A program made the position numbers and the translations under genes. From a virus: a DNA stretch of 64,000 nt. The notes under the pieces are model-generated. The model was not told the origin of the DNA and did no database searches. It saw nothing but the letters and a program-made list of their open reading frames with translations. Shown here piece after piece: positions 35,706 through 43,271 of the stretch. Within the stretch, counting starts at the first letter, position 1. The number at the start of each line of letters is the position of its first letter. The DNA is taken from IMG/VR virus record IMGVR_UViG_3300030085_004825, positions 58,392-122,391 of that record; one strand, given 5' to 3'.

Positions 35706-35711
35706 ATTATT

Positions 35712-36041
35712 ATGAAAAAGGTATTTTTGCTATTATTTAGCATATTTTTTACAATAAGTTGTTATACTCAGATTACTATTAAACATTTTAATGCTTCATG
35801 GAATGCTACAAATAATGTTACATGGCTTAAAAGCTTAACTGATTGTAGTGTAAAATACTATGACATAACTAAATCTCCTGAACTACAGAAAAAATATAAA
35901 GTAGTTGTTGTTCCAACTATTATAGTATTTCAAGATGGAGAAGAAATAGAGAGATATCAAGCAGATATCTCTTTTAAAATGCCCGCTACAAAAGATGAAG
36001 TACAAGAAGCTATTGATGAAGCTATAATGGGTGGATTTTAA
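35712..36041 (+). CDS. Exported thioredoxin-fold protein lacking CxxC
   Basis: A 109-aa protein. Residues 1-19 are a signal peptide (KKVFLLLFSIFFTISCYTQ); the Cys could be a lipidation site but the lipobox is poor. The rest follows thioredoxin: KHFNASWN, LKSLTDCSVKYYDITKSPEL, then VVVPTIIVFQDGEEIERYQ with the cis-Pro loop. The redox CxxC is replaced by NATNN-like sequence, so it cannot be a normal oxidoreductase. It may act as a binding scaffold in the periplasm. Confidence 0.6.
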   Translation: MKKVFLLLFSIFFTISCYTQITIKHFNASWNATNNVTWLKSLTDCSVKYYDITKSPELQKKYKVVVVPTIIVFQDGEEIERYQADISFKMPATKDEVQEAIDEAIMGGF

Positions 36042-36059
36042 AATTTATAAATATAAAAT

Positions 36060-36977
36060 ATGTTACTAAAAAAAGGATCAAAAGGTAAAGAAGTAAAAGA
36101 ACTTCAAAAAGCTCTAGAAATAGGAGCAGATGGTATATTTGGCTCTGGAACAGAATCAGCAGTTAAAAAATTCCAAAAAGATAATGGATTAATAGCTGAT
36201 GGAATAGTAGGCCCTGCTACCTGGGAAGCTATAGGAATAGATACAGATACAGATACTACAGCTGAAGAAACAGAGTATACAACTAAAGACGGTTTAATAA
36301 TTGAACGTCAATATTTAGATAAAAATGAGTATGTAAGAGATTATGGTAAAATAGAACCACTAGGTTTTTTCCTTCACCATACTGCTGGTTGGGATAACCC
36401 ATTCGCATGTGTAAATAGTTGGAATAAAGATAAAAGAGGTAGAGTTGCTACTCAATATGTTATAGGAGGAACTAATGTAAAAGGTAAAGAAGCTAAGTAT
36501 GATGGTGTAGTAGTAGAATGTTTCCCAAATAATTATCTAGGATGGCACTTAGGAAAAGTAGGAAATTTTAAAATATCAAAATTATCAGGTGGCGTAGAAC
36601 TTAATAATTTTGGTTACTTAACTAAAAAAGGAGATAAATATTATACTTATGTTAATACAGAAGTTAAACCTGAATTTGTTTGTGACTTAGGATATAAATT
36701 TAGAGGACACCAATACTGGCACGCATACTCAGATAAACAAATTGAATCACTTCGATTATTAATTTTACACTTAAAAGATATTTATCCAAAAATGGATTTA
36801 GAAAATGGACTTCCAAAATTATTAAAAGAAGGAGTTCATCCAAAAGATGCGTTTGAATTTAATTTAGATGCTTATAATGCAAAACAATTTGGTTTATGGA
36901 CACACACAAATGTTCGTAAAGATAAATTTGATTGCTTCCCTCAACATGAATTAGTTGAGATGCTTAAAGGTTTGTAA
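36060..36977 (+). CDS. Endolysin: N-acetylmuramoyl-L-alanine amidase with peptidoglycan-binding domain
   Basis: A 305-aa cell wall hydrolase. Residues 1-60 are a PG_binding_1 unit (KGSKGKEVKELQKAL, DGIFGSGTESAVKKFQ, DGIVGPATWEAI). Residues about 95-250 are an Amidase_2-type domain with zinc-type His106/His107 in FLHHTAGW, a YVIGG strand and FRGHQYWHAYS near the end. It has no signal peptide, so release needs a holin, for which 31291-31560 is the candidate. A strong terminator follows. Confidence 0.85.
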   Translation: MLLKKGSKGKEVKELQKALEIGADGIFGSGTESAVKKFQKDNGLIADGIVGPATWEAIGIDTDTDTTAEETEYTTKDGLIIERQYLDKNEYVRDYGKIEPLGFFLHHTAGWDNPFACVNSWNKDKRGRVATQYVIGGTNVKGKEAKYDGVVVECFPNNYLGWHLGKVGNFKISKLSGGVELNNFGYLTKKGDKYYTYVNTEVKPEFVCDLGYKFRGHQYWHAYSDKQIESLRLLILHLKDIYPKMDLENGLPKLLKEGVHPKDAFEFNLDAYNAKQFGLWTHTNVRKDKFDCFPQHELVEMLKGL

Positions 36978-37000
36978 AATTACATTTTTTAAAAATACTT

Positions 37001-37027
37001 GGAGTCCCAAAAGGGACTCCTTATTTT
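37001..37027 (+). terminator. Rho-independent terminator after endolysin
   Basis: A perfect 8-bp stem GGAGTCCC / GGGACTCC with AAAA loop (37001-37020), followed by TTATTTT. It ends the envelope cassette. Confidence 0.85.
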
Positions 37028-37034
37028 ACATGCT

Positions 37035-38081
37035 ATGAAACGATTTTTTCCAATATTAATTTTAATAGCAGCTTTAAGTTTAGCAACTGTAGCTGCTTAC
37101 TATAGTGTTTTTGGTATTAGTAAACTATTTTCTTCTCAAGCTAGTGCTGTGATATTAATGGCTGCTATACTTGAGGCCTCTAAACTTATTACTGCTTCTT
37201 ATTTAGAAAGATTTTGGCAAACTATTCATTGGGTAAGAAAAACTTATTTAATTTCTGCTTTAATAGCATTAATGGCTATAACTTCACTTGGAATTTATGG
37301 GTTTTTAGTTTCTGCTTATCAAGAAACTGCATATAAAATGCAAGCAATAGATAAACAAGTTGAAGTAAAAGCTAAAAAACGTGATAGATACCAACAACAA
37401 ATAAAAGATATATCTAAAGAACAAAAAGATATAAACACACAAATAATTGAATTAAGTGAAAGTCTAGGTAATAATGTTATTCAATATACTAATAGTGAAG
37501 GACAACTTATAACCACACAATCCTCAGCAACACGTAAAATTATCCAACAACAATTAGATGTTCAAACATCTAGAAGAGATAGCTTAACTATTAAACAAGA
37601 TATTTTAAATGATAGTATTACAAAATTTGATTTAGATATACTAGATTTAGAAACTAATTCAGAAGTTGCAGCAGAAATTGGACCCTTAAAATATGTTGCT
37701 AGTATTACAGGAAAAGATACTGATCAAGTAGTGAATTGGTTTATATTAGTTTTTATATTTGTTTTTGATCCTTTAGCTGTTATGTTACTTATTTCTGCAA
37801 ATAAAATATTCTATGAAAATTCTAAAAAGAATATTTATGGAGAAAAAAAAACTAAAGTTTTAAAAGAAGAAAAAGTAGAGGTAAAACAGGAGGAGAGTAA
37901 AGCCGAGCGGGTTAAAGCCCCAACTCCCCCCTCTACTATTTCTTCTGAAAAGCAAAAACTTCAAGATGAAATAGCTAAAATTCAAAGATCTGGAGCTTCA
38001 AGTAAAAGAGCAGGACAAGCTATAGAAAATTTACAATCTCAAATAAAAAAAATAGATAATGATAATACTAAAACTTATTAA
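37035..38081 (+). CDS. Four-pass membrane protein with periplasmic or cytosolic coiled coil
   Basis: A 348-aa protein. The ATG at 37035 is preferred over a TTG at 36999, which lies before the terminator stem. Membrane helices are at about 4-25, 34-52, 65-90 and 235-260. Between helices 3 and 4 is a long coiled coil (about 95-220). The C-terminal ~80 residues are charged and cytosolic-looking. The segment ILMAAILEASKLITASYLERFW and helix 3 (ALMAITSLGIYGFLVSAYQ) look strongly constrained. The function is unknown; superinfection exclusion or membrane reorganisation is possible. Confidence 0.6.
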   Translation: MKRFFPILILIAALSLATVAAYYSVFGISKLFSSQASAVILMAAILEASKLITASYLERFWQTIHWVRKTYLISALIALMAITSLGIYGFLVSAYQETAYKMQAIDKQVEVKAKKRDRYQQQIKDISKEQKDINTQIIELSESLGNNVIQYTNSEGQLITTQSSATRKIIQQQLDVQTSRRDSLTIKQDILNDSITKFDLDILDLETNSEVAAEIGPLKYVASITGKDTDQVVNWFILVFIFVFDPLAVMLLISANKIFYENSKKNIYGEKKTKVLKEEKVEVKQEESKAERVKAPTPPSTISSEKQKLQDEIAKIQRSGASSKRAGQAIENLQSQIKKIDNDNTKTY

Positions 38082-38086
38082 AATTG

Positions 38087-38118
38087 TTTGTTTTTTTAAA
38101 GGTTATTTATTATATTTA
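38087..38118 (+). promoter_or_regulatory. Bacteroidota-type promoter TTTG-N20-TATATTTA
   Basis: A perfect copy (TTTG 38087-38090; TATATTTA 38111-38118). The box ends 4 nt before the ATG at 38123, so transcription would start about at the start codon. It heads the deazaguanine block. Confidence 0.65.
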
Positions 38119-38122
38119 GGTT

Positions 38123-38917
38123 ATGAAAAAGGTAAAAATATCTCATGAAGTTCCATTCTGTCTTTTAGAAAAAAGTAAGGAATTTAATGATTATGATTAT
38201 TGTCTTCCTCATTTAATGGATCAAAATGAAGAATATAAAAATTTCTTTTATGAATCTAAAAAACAAGGTAGATATATTGTAATGGATAATTCGTTACATG
38301 AACTAGGTGAAGCATATAACACAGATCGTTTATTACATTGGATTAAAGAAATTCAACCTGATGAATTTATAGTACCTGATGTTTGGGAAAATTATAGTGA
38401 ATCAGTTAGAAATGCTAAATTATGGTCTCAAATTGAATTACCTGAAGGGGTTACAAAAGTAGCAGTAATACAAGCTAAAACAAAACACTATGCGGCATTA
38501 TGTACTCAAGTGTATAAAGATTTAGGATATAAGAAAATAGCATATTCATACGGTGCTTCATATTATAATGATATTTGCCCTCACCCAAATAAAGATTTTG
38601 GTAAAGCAATTGGTAGATATATGGTTATAAATGACTTAATGAAAGATAGAATATTATCTTCAACAGATAGAGTACATTTATTAGGTACTGCTTCCCCAAT
38701 TGAATTTGGATTATATAAAAATATAGAATGTATTGAATCAATAGACACATCAAATCCTATTATGGCATCACTTGAAGGAATTAAGTACCATGACTTAGGG
38801 CTAGATTATAAACCAACAGCTAATATGAATAACTTTCAAGATATTGATATTAAAAATATAAATATGGAATTAGTTAATTTTAATACTAAAGCATTTAAAA
38901 GTATAAATGAACTATAA
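38123..38917 (+). CDS. DpdA-like DNA/tRNA-guanine transglycosylase family protein
   Basis: A 264-aa protein of the TIM-barrel transglycosylase type. It shows IVMDNSLHELGEAYN (Asp55), FIVPDVWENYSESV, VHLLGTASPIEFGLY and the C-terminal SIDTSNPIMASLEG. These match the compact phage relatives of TGT that exchange guanine for a 7-deazaguanine in DNA. It lacks the C-terminal zinc region of bacterial TGT. Linked queC, queD and queE and a distant folE2 make a DNA modification role likely. Catalytic residue assignment needs a structural alignment. Confidence 0.66.
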   Translation: MKKVKISHEVPFCLLEKSKEFNDYDYCLPHLMDQNEEYKNFFYESKKQGRYIVMDNSLHELGEAYNTDRLLHWIKEIQPDEFIVPDVWENYSESVRNAKLWSQIELPEGVTKVAVIQAKTKHYAALCTQVYKDLGYKKIAYSYGASYYNDICPHPNKDFGKAIGRYMVINDLMKDRILSSTDRVHLLGTASPIEFGLYKNIECIESIDTSNPIMASLEGIKYHDLGLDYKPTANMNNFQDIDIKNINMELVNFNTKAFKSINEL

Positions 38918-39161
38918 AATAAAACAAATGAAAGAATTTATAAAAAAGAATTCAATTAAAGTATGTACATGGATAGCACTACTATATTTTATTACCTTAT
39001 CCTACTCTGATGCATATATAACAAATGTATATAAACGTGAAAAAATACAACTAGAAGCAGAGTATAATCATCTTTTAGAAAAACAAAAAGAGGCATATGA
39101 AACTATTGTTATGATGAGTGAAAAAATTAATAAACTTGAAAAACAAAACCCAGATGAATAA
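38907..39161 (+). CDS. Small single-pass membrane protein
   Basis: An 84-aa protein. One membrane helix lies at about 18-37 (VCTWIALLYFITLSYSDAY), followed by a charged coiled coil to the end. The start at 38907 overlaps the DpdA-like gene by 11 nt; the ATG at 38928 (MKEFIKK) is equally good. It overlaps the next small gene by 8 nt. Function unknown. Confidence 0.45.
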   Translation: MNYKIKQMKEFIKKNSIKVCTWIALLYFITLSYSDAYITNVYKREKIQLEAEYNHLLEKQKEAYETIVMMSEKINKLEKQNPDE

Positions 39162-39315
39162 AACAGCTATAGAACAAGTAAAAGAATATGTTTATAAAAA
39201 TTACCCAGCATATAAAGATAAACAATTAACTATAAAGGAACTTGATAGTCATTTTAGAGTATATAAACACTTAGATGGGTCTCCTTTAATATTAGGTAAA
39301 CAAATAATAAAATAA
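39154..39315 (+). CDS. Small soluble protein
   Basis: A 53-aa protein from the ATG at 39154, which overlaps the preceding stop and is preferred over a GTG at 39118. The sequence has a helix (AIEQVKEYVYKNYPAY) then a strand-like HFRVYKHLDGSPLILG. No known family is recognised. The location within the deazaguanine operon may be incidental. Confidence 0.45.
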   Translation: MNKTAIEQVKEYVYKNYPAYKDKQLTIKELDSHFRVYKHLDGSPLILGKQIIK

Positions 39316-39326
39316 AAATAAAAGTT

Positions 39327-39683
39327 ATGAGTAAAGGTAACATTAAAGTAAGATTTCCTAATGAATCTTTTTATGATGAAATAAACGTAAAAAATGTTAT
39401 AGATTTTAAAATATCTAAAGAATTTGATGATGAAATTTTTGGTTATTTAAACTCTTCCTTTGTAGCTATTAAAAAAGAAGATTATAAAAAACTTAAAACA
39501 AAAGAAATGAATTTAGATAAAAAAATAGAATTTGAAAAATTCCGTGAAGAATGGAAAAAGAATTGGTATGATTACTATCGTTTATTAGATATAGATTTTG
39601 AAGCATTTATGAGAATGAAAGGATTAACAATAGAAGAATATAAACACTTAAATAACGAAGAATTATGGAAAGGCATGTTGTAG
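39327..39683 (+). CDS. Hypothetical protein upstream of queC
   Basis: A 118-aa charged protein, with a beta-like first half (GNIKVRFPNESFYDEINVK) and a helical Trp/Tyr-rich second half (REEWKKNWYDYYRLLDIDF). AAAAGTT directly precedes its ATG. It overlaps queC by 19 nt, so the two are coupled. No family recognised. Confidence 0.5.
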   Translation: MSKGNIKVRFPNESFYDEINVKNVIDFKISKEFDDEIFGYLNSSFVAIKKEDYKKLKTKEMNLDKKIEFEKFREEWKKNWYDYYRLLDIDFEAFMRMKGLTIEEYKHLNNEELWKGML

Positions 39684-40543
39684 TTTCCCTATCTGGAGGA
39701 ATGGACTCCAGTACATTGTTGTTACGTTGTCTAAAAGAATATGACACGGTAACAGCTATTTCATTTGATTATGGACAAAAACATCGAGTTGAATTAGAAC
39801 GCGCTCAATCATTGGTAGATTATCTTAACAGAGAACAAGATTATCAATTATCATATATTGAACCTAAATTTAGTAATATTAAATATCGTCAAATTAAATT
39901 AGATGGTTTAGTTGATTTACTTGATTCTGCATTAGTAGATGGTGGAGATGATGTACCTGAAGGTCATTATGCTGAAGATAATATGAAAGCAACAGTTGTT
40001 CCAAATAGAAACAAAATATTTGCCTCTATTACACAAGCAGTAGCACTGTCTAGAGCAAACCAAACAGGCGAAAATTGTGATATTGCACTTGGTATTCATG
40101 CAGGTGATCATGCTATTTATCCTGATTGTAGACAAGAATTTAGAGATGCAGATGATGCAGCATTTAGAATAGGTAATTGGGATGCTGATAAAGTAGGTTA
40201 TTTTACACCCTATCTTGAAGGTGATAAATTTACTATTCTACAAGATGGAGAAAATTTATGTGATTATTTAGGTCTTGATTTTAATGAAGTTTATAAACGT
40301 ACAAATACAAGTTATAAACCAATCCCAATTAAACAATTTCACCCTATGATAGATTCTATAAAATGGTACTCAGACTATAAATCAGCTTCATCTGTAGAAA
40401 GAGTAGAAGCATTTATTAAATTAGGAAGACCTGACCCTGTAGAATATGCAGATGAAACAGGCCCCGTAGAGTGGGAAACAGCAAGAATATATGTTGAACA
40501 AGTACTCTCAGAGTATGAAAAAGAACAATTTAACGTAAAATAA
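39665..40543 (+). CDS. queC: QueC-like 7-cyano-7-deazaguanine (preQ0) synthase
   Basis: A 292-aa PP-loop ATPase that would convert 7-carboxy-7-deazaguanine to preQ0. The ATP loop is VVSLSGGMDSSTLLL (residues 7-21), followed by SFDYGQKHRVELERA and the family-type VPNRNKIFASI. The usual C-terminal zinc site (one Cys then a CxxCxxC) is absent: the matching stretch reads NTSYKP and later WYSDYKSASSVERVEAF, with the DP of GRPDPVEY retained. It is longer than most QueC. Operon position before queD and queE supports the role. Confidence 0.78.
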   Translation: MERHVVVSLSGGMDSSTLLLRCLKEYDTVTAISFDYGQKHRVELERAQSLVDYLNREQDYQLSYIEPKFSNIKYRQIKLDGLVDLLDSALVDGGDDVPEGHYAEDNMKATVVPNRNKIFASITQAVALSRANQTGENCDIALGIHAGDHAIYPDCRQEFRDADDAAFRIGNWDADKVGYFTPYLEGDKFTILQDGENLCDYLGLDFNEVYKRTNTSYKPIPIKQFHPMIDSIKWYSDYKSASSVERVEAFIKLGRPDPVEYADETGPVEWETARIYVEQVLSEYEKEQFNVK

Positions 40544-41004
40544 TGAAACATCAATCAACTAAAATATTTGATGGATTTAGTACAGTATTCCGTCAATGGA
40601 GAGCAAAAGAAACACATTGTAGTTATTTACATGGATATGGAGTATCATTTAAAGTAACATTTGAAGGTCAACTTGATCATAGGAATTGGGTTTGGGATTT
40701 TGGTGGTATGAAAAGAGCTAAAACCCAAATTGATGGTATGTCCCCTAAAGCTTGGATGGACTATATGTTTGATCATACATTAATTGCAGCAAATGATGAC
40801 CCAGAATTAGATTCATTTAGAATGATGGATGCACAAGGATTAATTCAATTAAGAATAATAGATGATACTGGTGCAGAAAAATTTGCTGAGTATATTTATA
40901 ATAAGTTAAATAGTTTTGTTGAAGAAGAAACAGATGGTAGAGTAAGAGTTACACAAGTTGAATTTATGGAACATGGAAAAAATACAGCAATTTATGGAGA
41001 ATAA
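40543..41004 (+). CDS. queD: QueD-like 6-carboxytetrahydropterin synthase
   Basis: A 153-aa protein of the PTPS family, acting on the dihydroneopterin triphosphate made by GTP cyclohydrolase. Landmarks are FRQWRAKETHCSYLHGYGVSF with the catalytic-type Cys and a HGY metal motif, VWDFGGMK, FDHTLIAANDDP and the C-terminal VEFMEHGKNTAIY. The FxQWRA/HGY form is a distinct QueD variant seen in proteobacteria and phages. Its ATG overlaps the queC stop (TAATG). Confidence 0.82.
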   Translation: MKHQSTKIFDGFSTVFRQWRAKETHCSYLHGYGVSFKVTFEGQLDHRNWVWDFGGMKRAKTQIDGMSPKAWMDYMFDHTLIAANDDPELDSFRMMDAQGLIQLRIIDDTGAEKFAEYIYNKLNSFVEEETDGRVRVTQVEFMEHGKNTAIYGE

Positions 41005-41065
41005 TTACTGGTATGTAACAACAACCTATAATAATTTTAAATTTAAATACGTTTTAGTAAAATAA
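40994..41065 (+). CDS. Candidate 23-aa micro-ORF between queD and queE
   Basis: An ATG at 40994 overlaps the end of queD and gives MENNYWYVTTTYNNFKFKYV plus three residues, stopping 1 nt before the queE ATG. It exactly fills the only gap in the operon and would couple queD and queE translation. It is aromatic and basic. It could be chance. Confidence 0.3.
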   Translation: MENNYWYVTTTYNNFKFKYVLVK

Positions 41066-41066
41066 T

Positions 41067-41852
41067 ATGGAAAAACCTTTAGGAAGAATAAAAGACTATG
41101 ATAAAAGATTACCTGTACTAGAACTATACAGATGTGTTCAATCTGAAGGGAGTAGATTTGGTAGACCAACTATAGCAGTTAGAACAACTGGATGCACACA
41201 TAGGTGTTATTTTGGAGAAGAAGGAGGATGGTGTGATAGTTGGTATACTAGTATACACCCAGAAAAAGGAACATTTAATTTTAATGATATTATTAAAATA
41301 TATGATGAAAATCCTCATGTAAAAGAAATGATGTTAACAGGTGGTTCACCTACAATGCATCCTGCATTAGTAAATGAATTAACTCATTTTGCAAATCAAA
41401 GAGGTATTCTTATTACTATTGAAACTGAAGGTTCTCATTTTCTTAAAACTGATTTTCCATTAGGTCTAATTTCTTTATCCCCTAAATTTTCTAATTCTGT
41501 TCCTAAAATAGGTGCTTTAACACCTAATGGAAAAGAAACAGATGAAAGAATGATTAAGCAACATAATAAATTAAGATTAAATTATAGTGCTATTAGAAAA
41601 ACATTAGACTATCACACTGATTATCATTATAAACCAGTTTGGGATGGTACTGATGAATGTTTAAAAGAAATAGAAGATTTTAGAATTAAAATGGAAATTC
41701 CAAAGCATAAAACTTTTATAATGCCTGCAGGTGATACAAGAAAAGAATTAATTAAAATGTACCCTTTAGTATTTGATTTATGTGCTGAACATGGTTATAA
41801 TTTAACAGGTAGAGACCATATAATAGCCTTTGATACAGAACGAGGAGTATAA
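41067..41852 (+). CDS. queE: QueE-like 7-carboxy-7-deazaguanine synthase (radical SAM)
   Basis: A 261-aa radical SAM enzyme converting carboxytetrahydropterin to 7-carboxy-7-deazaguanine. The N-terminus CVQSEGSRFGRPTIAVRTTGC is typical. The [4Fe-4S] cysteines are Cys43, Cys47 and Cys56, in a C-x3-C-x8-C-D pattern, whereas the usual form is C-x3-C-x2-C. MMLTGGSPTMHP supplies the SAM-binding GG. It contributes to preQ0 with QueC, QueD and FolE2. Confidence 0.8.
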   Translation: MEKPLGRIKDYDKRLPVLELYRCVQSEGSRFGRPTIAVRTTGCTHRCYFGEEGGWCDSWYTSIHPEKGTFNFNDIIKIYDENPHVKEMMLTGGSPTMHPALVNELTHFANQRGILITIETEGSHFLKTDFPLGLISLSPKFSNSVPKIGALTPNGKETDERMIKQHNKLRLNYSAIRKTLDYHTDYHYKPVWDGTDECLKEIEDFRIKMEIPKHKTFIMPAGDTRKELIKMYPLVFDLCAEHGYNLTGRDHIIAFDTERGV

Positions 41853-41863
41853 AAATATAAAAA

Positions 41864-42211
41864 ATGTTTGAATATAATGCAACAGTAATAAAAGTAGTTG
41901 ATGGTGATACTATTGACGCTATGGTAGATTTAGGATTTAGTACTTTTAAAAAAGTAAGAATTAGAATGCATGGTATAAATGCACCTGAATCTCGTACTAG
42001 AGACTTAGAAGAAAAGAAAAAAGGATTAGCTGCAAAAGCTAGACTAATCGAACTTCTCGAAAATAATGATAACGAATTTATATTGATATCACATGGAGTT
42101 GGTAAATTTGGAAGATGTTTAGGAGATATCCGTAATGTTAACAACGAATCAATCAATAAGCAATTAATAACTGAAGGCCATGGAACAGAATACTATGGTG
42201 GTAAAAGGTAA
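41864..42211 (+). CDS. SNase-like (thermonuclease) protein
   Basis: A 115-aa protein of the staphylococcal nuclease fold. It shows VVDGDTIDAMVDLG (calcium Asp pair), VRIRMHGINAPESRTRD (Arg and Glu of the active site, with Asn at a position often Asp) and GRCLGDI with the second Arg. It has no signal peptide, so it acts in the cytoplasm, perhaps in host DNA degradation. It follows queE by 11 nt. Confidence 0.8.
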   Translation: MFEYNATVIKVVDGDTIDAMVDLGFSTFKKVRIRMHGINAPESRTRDLEEKKKGLAAKARLIELLENNDNEFILISHGVGKFGRCLGDIRNVNNESINKQLITEGHGTEYYGGKR

Positions 42212-42252
42212 CTAAATATCTTTAAAACTTTATAGCATATTAGTTTTTTTTT
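42210..42252 (+). terminator. Possible weak terminator before fibre module
   Basis: AACTAAATAT (42210-42219) can pair with ATATTAGTT (42237-42245), with one bulge and a long loop, followed by a T run to 42252. The stem is AT-rich and weak. Confidence 0.35.
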
Positions 42253-42268
42253 CATATTTATAATAAAA
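42253..42268 (+). promoter_or_regulatory. Late-type promoter motif CATATTTATAATAAAA
   Basis: This copy ends 7 nt before the ATG at 42276 and starts the fibre/adhesin block of four genes with no further late motif between them. Confidence 0.6.
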
Positions 42269-42275
42269 AAGACTA

Positions 42276-43259
42276 ATGGCTTATACTTTTAAAACTAGAG
42301 CTTTTGGACCTAACGCTAAAGGTGATACTTTATCTTTTGAAGAATTAGACGACAGTTTACTCTTCCTTTCAGAATCCATAGCTAATAACCTTACTTCTTC
42401 TATTAATAGAGGTAAAAATTTTATATTAGTAGATTCTGATAACTCTCCTGAACTTAATGCTTTAAACCTTTCATCTTCTTATGTTGAAGCTAAATCTCTT
42501 TCCCCTTCTATTAATAATAGAGTTTCTGTTTTAATAACCCCTGGTAAATATTCTTTTTCTTCTGAATTTAAAGTTGATACACAATATATTGATTTAGTTT
42601 CTTTAACTGGAGATTGTGATGTTTTTATAACTGGGAGTAATACTTTAAATGTTACTGCTAATGATGTTTATCTAAGAGGAATTGATGTTTACACTAAAAA
42701 TTTTACTATAGGAGATAATTTAAATTCTCTTAAAATGAAAAGTTGTAAAGGAGGAGCTAACAGTTTTGGTGGAGCTACTGATCCCATTATAGGAGCTACT
42801 GCTTCTATAGGTACTTTAGTAACAGGAAAATTTATTGATTGTGAAGGAGGAGATAATAGCTTTGGTGGTAATGGTTTAGCTTATGGAACTTTTTTAGATT
42901 GTATAGGAGGAGATGGTTCATTTGGATTTGATTGTAATGGTACTTTTGAAAATTGCACAGGAGGAAATTGGAGTTTTGCTGGAGAACATAATATTGAAGG
43001 AGGAAGTTTTAAAAATTGTACTGGAAAAGAAAACAGTTTTGCTTCTATAGGAGATATAAAAGTTGGTTCTACTTTAGAAGATTGTACTGGAGAAAAAGAT
43101 AGTTTTGCATCTAGCCCTACTTCTAACATTGAAGGTAACCTTATTAAATGTATTTTAACCTCAGGCAGCTTTAGTGAAGTTAATATTATAAATTCTGGTA
43201 GTTTTACTTTATGTATTAATGAAGAAAATAAAGTCCAAACAACTAATACAACAACATAA
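42276..43259 (+). CDS. Fibre-type protein with Gly-Ser-Phe/Cys repeats (beta-helix candidate)
   Basis: A 327-aa protein. After an N-terminal region (about 1-140), residues about 150-300 contain roughly seven imperfect units of the form F-x-x-C-x-G-G-x-x-S-F-G/A, for example FIDCEGGDNSFGG, FLDCIGGDGSFG, FENCTGGNWSFAG and FKNCTGKENSFAS. The regular Cys and Phe ladder suggests a right-handed beta-helix. It is first in the fibre module, so it probably forms part of a receptor-binding fibre. Confidence 0.6.
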   Translation: MAYTFKTRAFGPNAKGDTLSFEELDDSLLFLSESIANNLTSSINRGKNFILVDSDNSPELNALNLSSSYVEAKSLSPSINNRVSVLITPGKYSFSSEFKVDTQYIDLVSLTGDCDVFITGSNTLNVTANDVYLRGIDVYTKNFTIGDNLNSLKMKSCKGGANSFGGATDPIIGATASIGTLVTGKFIDCEGGDNSFGGNGLAYGTFLDCIGGDGSFGFDCNGTFENCTGGNWSFAGEHNIEGGSFKNCTGKENSFASIGDIKVGSTLEDCTGEKDSFASSPTSNIEGNLIKCILTSGSFSEVNIINSGSFTLCINEENKVQTTNTTT

Positions 43260-43271
43260 TAAAATAAAAAC

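Noticed and set aside
36046-36053. Exact T4 late promoter TATAAATA before the endolysin gene
   Set aside because: It is 6 nt from the ATG and unlike the repeated late motif of this phage; chance is likely in such AT-rich DNA.
41752-42156. Minus-strand frame opposite queE and the SNase-like gene
   Set aside because: Both genes on the other strand have clear motifs, and all other genes in the window are on the + strand.
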